The notes under the pieces were generated by a model. It searched no databases, was not told the DNA's origin, and was given only the letters and a program-made list of their open reading frames with translations. DNA of 64,000 bases from Pseudomonas azotoformans (lineage in GTDB: Bacteria > Pseudomonadota > Gammaproteobacteria > Pseudomonadales > Pseudomonadaceae): the NCBI RefSeq assembly GCF_001579805.1, contig NZ_CP014546.1:372001-436000 (forward strand). The letters are read 5' to 3'. Position numbers and translations under genes: made by a program. Positions 59,357-64,000 of the stretch are shown here, piece after piece; positions within the stretch are counted from its first letter, which is position 1; every line of letters starts with the position of its first letter.

Positions 59357-59674
59357 ATGAAGTTTCTCTGCTCCTCCGACACCCTCGCGTCAGACAGCAG
59401 CCTCGGTTTTGAAATCGATGGTTGCAAATTGTTGGCCGTGCGCCGGGACGGCGTTGCCTACTTCTATATCAACCGTTGCCCCCATCGCGGCATTCCACTG
59501 GAATGGCAGCCCAACCGGTTCCTCGACGACAGCGCCAGCCTGATCCAGTGCGCCACCCACGGCGCACTGTTCCTGATCGAAAACGGCGAGTGCATCGCCG
59601 GCCCCTGTGCCGGGCAAAGCCTGACTGCAGTGCCCGGCCGCGAAGACGCCCAAGGATTGTGGGTGCAACTCTAG
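59357..59674 (+). CDS. Stand-alone Rieske [2Fe-2S] protein
   Basis: The 105-residue single-domain Rieske protein has C41-P-H43 and C65-x2-H68 as cluster ligands (CPHRG and CATHG). It resembles the ferredoxin components of ring-hydroxylating systems or NirD-like domains, but no oxygenase lies next to it. It may donate electrons to an unlinked partner. It is divergent from hmuT and convergent with sfsA, with which it shares a stop-codon CTAG (59671-59674). Confidence 0.88.
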   Translation: MKFLCSSDTLASDSSLGFEIDGCKLLAVRRDGVAYFYINRCPHRGIPLEWQPNRFLDDSASLIQCATHGALFLIENGECIAGPCAGQSLTAVPGREDAQGLWVQL

Positions 59675-60381
59675 TCGAGCAGCACGTCCAGGCGCCGGTC
59701 CACGCATATTTCTTCGGGTGTCACCCGTACGCCATACGCCAGCACTTCCACCCCGGCCGCCTTGGCTTCGCGCAGGGCTGCAGCGTAAGCCGCATCGATC
59801 TCCACGGCCGGGCGCACGGCATCAATCCCCGAGAGGTTGACGCAATACAACTGCACCGCCCGCACACCGTCACGCGCCAGATAGGCCAGTTCGCGCAAAT
59901 GCTTGGCGCCTCGCTGGGTTACCGCATCGGGGAAGGCGGCCACCGAAGTACCGTCGAAACCCAGGGTCACACTTTTGACTTCGACGTAGGCCGCGCCGTC
60001 GGGATAGTCCAAACGGAAGTCGATGCGGCTTTTCTCTTGACCGTAAGGCACTTCGCGCTTCAAGGCGGTGAAGCCGTTCAGCTCGGTGATGACACCCGCA
60101 TGCAACGCCTCCTCGACCAACTGATTGGCACGCGCCGTGTTCACACACGCCAAGCGGCCCTGAGGTGTCTCGGCAATTTCCCAGGTGCCGGGCAACTTGC
60201 GCTTGGGGTCATTGGAGCGACTGAACCAGACCTGCCCACCTTCGACCATGCAATTGAGCATCGAGCCGGTGTTGGGGCAGTGAATGGTCAGCAATTCGCC
60301 GGTAACGGTTTCGATATCGGTAAGAAAACGCTTGTAGCGACGAATCAACCGCGCTTCTTCGAGGGGAGGATGAAAGCGCAT
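59671..60381 (-). CDS. sfsA: SfsA-family protein
   Basis: The 236-residue protein includes [32 protein letters not shown] and [20 protein letters not shown]. The last contains PD-(D/E)xK-like residues, and SfsA is regarded as a nuclease-like DNA-binding protein. E. coli SfsA was first linked to maltose metabolism; the true role is uncertain. The ATG overlaps the stop of the upstream aminotransferase (TGATG). Confidence 0.93.
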   Translation of the reverse strand: MRFHPPLEEARLIRRYKRFLTDIETVTGELLTIHCPNTGSMLNCMVEGGQVWFSRSNDPKRKLPGTWEIAETPQGRLACVNTARANQLVEEALHAGVITELNGFTALKREVPYGQEKSRIDFRLDYPDGAAYVEVKSVTLGFDGTSVAAFPDAVTQRGAKHLRELAYLARDGVRAVQLYCVNLSGIDAVRPAVEIDAAYAAALREAKAAGVEVLAYGVRVTPEEICVDRRLDVLLD

Positions 60382-61553
60382 CAGCCTTGCCAGCTCCGCA
60401 ATCCACGGGCGATCCGCTCCACCGCTTCCTGTAGCCGATCAAGGTTTTGCGTGTAGGCAAAACGCACATGGTGACCGGCCTGATAGCGGCCAAAGTCCAG
60501 GCCAGGCGTGAAGGCCACATGCTCGGTTTCGAGGAAGTGGCGGCAGAATGCGAAGGCATCACCGCCGAACGCGCTGATATCGGCATACAAATAGAACGCC
60601 CCTTCAGGCTCTACCGCAATGCCGAACTCCAACTCGCGCAAGGCGGGCAGCAAGAAGTCGCGACGGCGCCCGAATTCAGCGCGCCGCTCCTCCAGAATGC
60701 TCAGGGTTTGCGGGGTAAAACAGGCCAATGCCGCGTGTTGCGCCATGCTCGGCGCACTGATGTAGAGATTTTGCGCGAGCTTCTCCAATTCACCCACCGC
60801 CGCTGGCGGCGCCACCAGCCAACCCAGGCGCCAACCGGTCATGCCGAAATACTTCGAAAAACTATTCAGGACGAACGCATCGTCGTCCACTTCCAGCACG
60901 CTGGCCGCATCGGTGCCATAGGTGAGGCCATGGTAAATCTCATCCACCACCAGATGACCGTTGCGCGCCTTAATGGCAGCAGAAAGACCGGCCAATTCGT
61001 CGCGGGTGAGGATCGTGCCAGTCGGGTTGGCTGGGGACGCCACCAATGCGCCGACACTGTCCTGATCCCAATGCTTGGCCACCAGGTCGGCGGTCAACTG
61101 ATAGCGCACCTCCGGGCCGACCGGAACTAGTTGCGCCGCGCCCTCCACCAAGCGAAGGAAGTGGCGATTGCAAGGATAGCCAGGGTCGGCGAGCAGCCAA
61201 TGCTTGCCCGGATCCACCAGCAAACTGCTGGCGAGCAGCAATGCGCCGGAGCCGCCGGGCGTGATCAGGATACGCTCGGGGTCCACGTCCAACCCGTAGC
61301 GCTGCTGATAGAAACCGCTGATGGCCTCGCGCAACTCAGGCAAGCCACGGGCGGCGGTATAGCGCGTCTTGCCGTTGGCCAACGCTGCCTGGCCGGCCTG
61401 GATGATCGGTTCGGCGGTGGTGAAGTCCGGCTCGCCGATCTCCAGGTGGATCACGTCATGACCGGCGGCCTGCAGCTCATTGGCGCGCGCCAGCAATGCC
61501 ATGACATGAAAAGGTTCGATGGCGCGACTGCGCGCACTGTAGGGCTGAGCCAT
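60381..61553 (-). CDS. Class I/II PLP-dependent aminotransferase
   Basis: The 390-residue fold-type I enzyme has [26 protein letters not shown] and the PLP lysine in [16 protein letters not shown]. The family transfers amino groups from aspartate, alanine or aromatic amino acids; the exact substrate cannot be read. It is co-translated with sfsA, a conserved order in Pseudomonas before dksA. Confidence 0.92.
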   Translation of the reverse strand: MAQPYSARSRAIEPFHVMALLARANELQAAGHDVIHLEIGEPDFTTAEPIIQAGQAALANGKTRYTAARGLPELREAISGFYQQRYGLDVDPERILITPGGSGALLLASSLLVDPGKHWLLADPGYPCNRHFLRLVEGAAQLVPVGPEVRYQLTADLVAKHWDQDSVGALVASPANPTGTILTRDELAGLSAAIKARNGHLVVDEIYHGLTYGTDAASVLEVDDDAFVLNSFSKYFGMTGWRLGWLVAPPAAVGELEKLAQNLYISAPSMAQHAALACFTPQTLSILEERRAEFGRRRDFLLPALRELEFGIAVEPEGAFYLYADISAFGGDAFAFCRHFLETEHVAFTPGLDFGRYQAGHHVRFAYTQNLDRLQEAVERIARGLRSWQG

Positions 61554-61872
61554 TAGCCTTCCTTAACGGTGAGGACAAAATCTGGATTCTACCGAACCCG
61601 CGCCGTAAAACATGTTCTATTGCCTGCCCGACGGCAGGCGCCGCCCGGGCAAGCGCCAGCAAAACGACTAAAATCTACATCTGAGGCATCACATACCCAG
61701 CAACGACGGGCTGATGCAGTTTGCAACCCCATTGCCGTGGGCCTCGACAACCGGGAGTGGCGCACCCCGAATCTATCTGGTAAGTTCGCCCGCTTGCAGC
61801 CGCAGGGCCGGCAGGTGTCGGTGACGTTGCAATCCTGCGCAATGGATTAGAAGAGTGAGAGGCGGTCTATTC
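61554..61872 (+). promoter_or_regulatory. dksA upstream region
   Basis: This 319-bp gap between the divergent aminotransferase and dksA contains no convincing gene. TAAAAT (61669-61674) could be a -10 for dksA, with no strong -35. CCTGCCCGACGGCAGG (61623-61638) is a 6-bp stem hairpin, and an overlapping GC-rich stretch follows. A short reading frame from 61713 lacks family features. Confidence 0.4.
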
Positions 61873-62316
61873 ATGTCCACCCAAGCAAAGCAACAGCAGA
61901 CTCAAGGCCTCAATGGCTTCGAACCTTACGTAGAAAAGAAAGGTGAGGAGTACATGGGCGAGCCCATGCGCGAGCACTTCACCAAGATCCTGAACAAGTG
62001 GAAACAGGACTTGATGCAGGAGGTCGACCGCACGGTTGACCATATGAAGGACGAAGCAGCCAACTTCCCTGACCCGGCCGACCGTGCCAGCCAGGAAGAA
62101 GAATTCGCCCTTGAACTGCGCGCCCGTGATCGCGAGCGCAAGTTGATCAAGAAGATCGACAAGACGCTGCAGCTGATCAAGGACGAAGAATACGGCTGGT
62201 GCGAATCCTGCGGTGTCGAGATCGGCATCCGTCGCCTGGAAGCCCGCCCAACCGCGGACCTCTGCGTAGACTGCAAGACCTTGGCTGAAATCAAGGAAAA
62301 ACAGGTCGGCAAGTAA
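61873..62316 (+). CDS. dksA: RNA polymerase-binding transcription factor DksA
   Basis: The 147-residue protein has a coiled-coil domain with the tip motif DPADRA (D67, D70, A72) and a C-terminal zinc finger with four cysteines (C110, C113, C131, C134). With ppGpp it represses rRNA promoters, including ones like those at 43.6-43.9 kb, and activates amino-acid genes. I chose ATG 61873 (MSTQAKQQQTQG) over a GTG six codons upstream. dksA followed by gluQ is conserved. Confidence 0.96.
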   Translation: MSTQAKQQQTQGLNGFEPYVEKKGEEYMGEPMREHFTKILNKWKQDLMQEVDRTVDHMKDEAANFPDPADRASQEEEFALELRARDRERKLIKKIDKTLQLIKDEEYGWCESCGVEIGIRRLEARPTADLCVDCKTLAEIKEKQVGK

Positions 62317-62333
62317 TCCAGCCGAGCTGAACG

Positions 62334-62364
62334 AATGGGGCGTGCGAACGCTCCATTTTTGTTT
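62334..62364 (+). terminator. Terminator after dksA
   Basis: AATGGGGCG and CGCTCCATT form a stem with a G-T mismatch and the loop TGCGAA, followed by TTTTTGTTT. It would end or attenuate the dksA transcript before gluQ. Confidence 0.8.
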
Positions 62365-62399
62365 CTGGCGTTTACCGAATTTCCAGTAGTATCCGGCCC

Positions 62400-63287
62400 A
62401 TGACAGCCTCTACCTATATCGGGCGCTTCGCCCCCACACCCAGCGGCCATTTGCATTTCGGCTCCCTGGTCGCCGCCCTCGCCTCCTACCTCGACGCCCG
62501 CGCCAACCAAGGCCTATGGCTGATGCGTATGGAAGACCTTGACCCACCCCGCGAAGAACCCGGCGCACAGGCAGCAATCCTGCACGCGCTGGAAAGCTAT
62601 GGCTTCGAGTGGGACGGTGCACTGATCCGACAAAGTGAGCGGCACGAGGCCTACGCCAAAGTCCTGAACGACCTGTTCAACCACGGCCTGGCCTACGCCT
62701 GCACCTGTTCACGCAAACAGCTTGAACCCTACAACGGGATCTACCCGGGCCTGTGTCGCAATGCTGGCCACGACCAGCAAGACGCCGCCATCCGTTTGCG
62801 TGTTCCCGAGCTTGAGTACCACTTTACCGACCGCGTCCAAGGCGAATTCCGACAGCACCTGGGCCGCGATGTAGGCGATTTCGTCATCCGTCGCCGCGAC
62901 GGCCTGTACGCCTATCAACTGGCGGTGGTACTCGACGATGCGTGGCAAGGCGTGACCGATATCGTGCGCGGTGCCGACCTGCTGGACTCGACGCCTCGCC
63001 AGCTCTACCTGCAAGAACTGCTCGGCCTGCGCCAACCGCGCTACCTGCACGTGCCGCTGATCATCCAGCCGGACGGCAATAAACTGGGCAAATCCTACCG
63101 TTCGCCGCCGTTGACACCTGACCAGGCCACGCCTTTGCTATTGAGGGCATTACGCGCCCTAGGCCAGCAACCCGGCGACGAACTGTTGCACGCCAGCCCG
63201 CGAGAACTGCTGGATTGGGGCATTGCGCACTGGGATGCCACGCAGATCCCGCGCGCACTCACGCTGGCCGAAGCACAATTGAGCTGA
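62400..63287 (+). CDS. gluQ: Glutamyl-Q tRNA(Asp) synthetase
   Basis: The 295-residue truncated class I synthetase attaches glutamate to the queuosine base of tRNA-Asp. It has the HIGH-like GHLHFGS and a zinc site CTCSRKQ followed by YPGLCR. KLGKS stands in place of KMSKS, and the anticodon-binding domain is absent. ATG 62400 is the family start. It follows dksA, as in most gammaproteobacteria. Confidence 0.96.
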   Translation: MTASTYIGRFAPTPSGHLHFGSLVAALASYLDARANQGLWLMRMEDLDPPREEPGAQAAILHALESYGFEWDGALIRQSERHEAYAKVLNDLFNHGLAYACTCSRKQLEPYNGIYPGLCRNAGHDQQDAAIRLRVPELEYHFTDRVQGEFRQHLGRDVGDFVIRRRDGLYAYQLAVVLDDAWQGVTDIVRGADLLDSTPRQLYLQELLGLRQPRYLHVPLIIQPDGNKLGKSYRSPPLTPDQATPLLLRALRALGQQPGDELLHASPRELLDWGIAHWDATQIPRALTLAEAQLS

Positions 63288-63349
63288 AGGCGCTTGCAGC
63301 TTGCCAAGCATCCGTTACCATCGCCGCACGTTTTTACACAGAGGCCAAC

Positions 63350-63526
63350 ATGTACATCTATCGATTGGTCCTGCTGCTGGTCGTCGGGATCTACCTGTTT
63401 TCCCCCGCCATCATGGATTGGTGGATCGACGCCACGGGCGCCTGGTATCGCCCTTATCTGCTGTGGCTAATCCTGATCGTCGTGACTTTCATCCTGCAGA
63501 GCCAAAAAGATGCCGATGAGCTTTAG
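63350..63526 (+). CDS. cbrX: Small membrane protein upstream of cbrA
   Basis: The 58-residue protein has two hydrophobic stretches (YRLVLLLVVGIYLF and LLWLILIVVTFIL) joined by a short polar loop. It matches the small ORF named cbrX in Pseudomonas putida, reported as transcribed and translated together with cbrA. Its last 11 bases overlap the cbrA start region. The ATG at 63350 follows GAGGCC. Function unknown. Confidence 0.8.
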   Translation: MYIYRLVLLLVVGIYLFSPAIMDWWIDATGAWYRPYLLWLILIVVTFILQSQKDADEL

Positions 63527-64000
63527 CCTCACCCAGATGCTGCTGATCAGCGCCGCCTACCTGGCAGCGTTGTTCGGAGTCGCCTGGATCAGTGAGCGCG
63601 GAATGATTCCGCGGGCGATCATTCGCCATCCGTTGACCTACACCTTGTCCCTCGGCGTCTACGCCAGCGCCTGGGCGTTCTATGGCACCGTGGGCCTGGC
63701 CTATCAGTACGGTTATGGCTTTCTGTCCAGCTACCTCGGGGTGTCCGGCGCGTTTCTGCTGGCGCCGGTGCTGCTGTACCCGATCCTGAAGATCACCCGC
63801 ACCTACCAATTATCTTCCCTGGCCGACCTATTTGCCTTCCGTTTTCGCAGCACCTGGGCCGGCGCGCTGACCACCGTTTTCATGCTGATCGGCGTGCTGC
63901 CGTTGCTGGCCCTGCAAATCCAGGCGGTGGCCGACTCCATCAGCATCCTCACCCGCGAGCCGGTGCAACATCGCGTAGCGCTGGCCTTCTGTGCGCTGAT
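63516..64000 (+). CDS. cbrA: Sensor histidine kinase CbrA (partial, 3' end outside window)
   Basis: The first 161 residues are visible. The protein starts MSFSLTQMLLISAAYLAALF and continues with SLC5-type transporter helices (HPLTYTLSLGVYASAWAFYG, YQLSSLADLFAFRFRSTWAG). CbrA couples an SLC5 (histidine uptake) domain to a kinase that phosphorylates CbrB and controls carbon/nitrogen balance. An ATG two codons earlier (63510) is also possible. It overlaps cbrX, which suggests translational coupling. Confidence 0.95.
   Translation, partial: MSFSLTQMLLISAAYLAALFGVAWISERGMIPRAIIRHPLTYTLSLGVYASAWAFYGTVGLAYQYGYGFLSSYLGVSGAFLLAPVLLYPILKITRTYQLSSLADLFAFRFRSTWAGALTTVFMLIGVLPLLALQIQAVADSISILTREPVQHRVALAFCAL

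Noticed and set aside
61713..61850. Small ORF just upstream of dksA
   Set aside because: It has no ribosome-binding site, no recognisable motif and atypical composition for a Pseudomonas gene.

Overview
The window is chromosomal DNA from a Pseudomonas of the fluorescens group. The genus is supported by the gene families (kynR/kynU, antABC, cbrXA, yfiBNR, a PrrF small RNA, DUF3077), by the very GC-rich third codon positions, and by the dispersed palindromes with TGTGGGAGC or TGTGGCGAG arms typical of REP/REPIN elements in this group. I see no prophage, insertion sequence, CRISPR array or replication origin.

Layout. 1-6.8 kb: a partial SulP transporter, an SDR-type epimerase, MdaB, a TSUP exporter, two LysR regulators and an amino-acid permease. 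6.8-19.5 kb: a nearly continuous tryptophan-to-beta-ketoadipate catabolic block. It holds kynU, kynR, catBCA with catR, antR with antABC, an aromatic amino-acid permease and kynBA. Together these convert tryptophan to formylkynurenine, kynurenine, anthranilate, catechol, cis,cis-muconate, muconolactone and the ketoadipate enol-lactone, with three dedicated regulators (Lrp, LysR and AraC types). 19.8-26.1 kb: a cupin, mmsBA (valine catabolism) with a LysR neighbour, a structured RNA-like leader before a DUF3077 gene, and a LysR/EamA pair. 26.4-28.7 kb: the yfiRNB c-di-GMP operon. 28.8-38.0 kb: recCBD. 38.1-43.9 kb: a complete rRNA operon on the minus strand (16S, tRNA-Ile, tRNA-Ala, 23S, 5S) behind three tandem sigma-70 promoters. 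43.9-50.2 kb: msrPQ, pssA and ilvIHC. 50.3-53.7 kb: yqcC, a TPR lipoprotein and mrcB (PBP1b). 53.8-59.2 kb: a kinase/ATPase fusion, a pentapeptide-repeat protein, a TfoX-C protein, a Fur-type PrrF small RNA and the haem importer hmuTUV. 59.4-64 kb: a Rieske protein, sfsA, an aminotransferase, dksA, gluQ, cbrX and the start of cbrA.

Points that stand out. (1) The whole kyn-ant-cat route is in one block, with candidate KynR, AntR and CatR sites readable in the intergenic DNA. (2) Two genes, the aroP-like permease and mrcB, each carry a one-base frameshift in the same 10-mer GGTAGGGCCT, which suggests a common cause such as a systematic consensus error. (3) A hairpin hides the msrP ribosome-binding site. 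(4) A REPIN sits inside the antABC operon. (5) A structured, possibly C4-like RNA precedes the DUF3077 gene.

All family assignments rest on reading the translated sequences and on known families; no database search was run.
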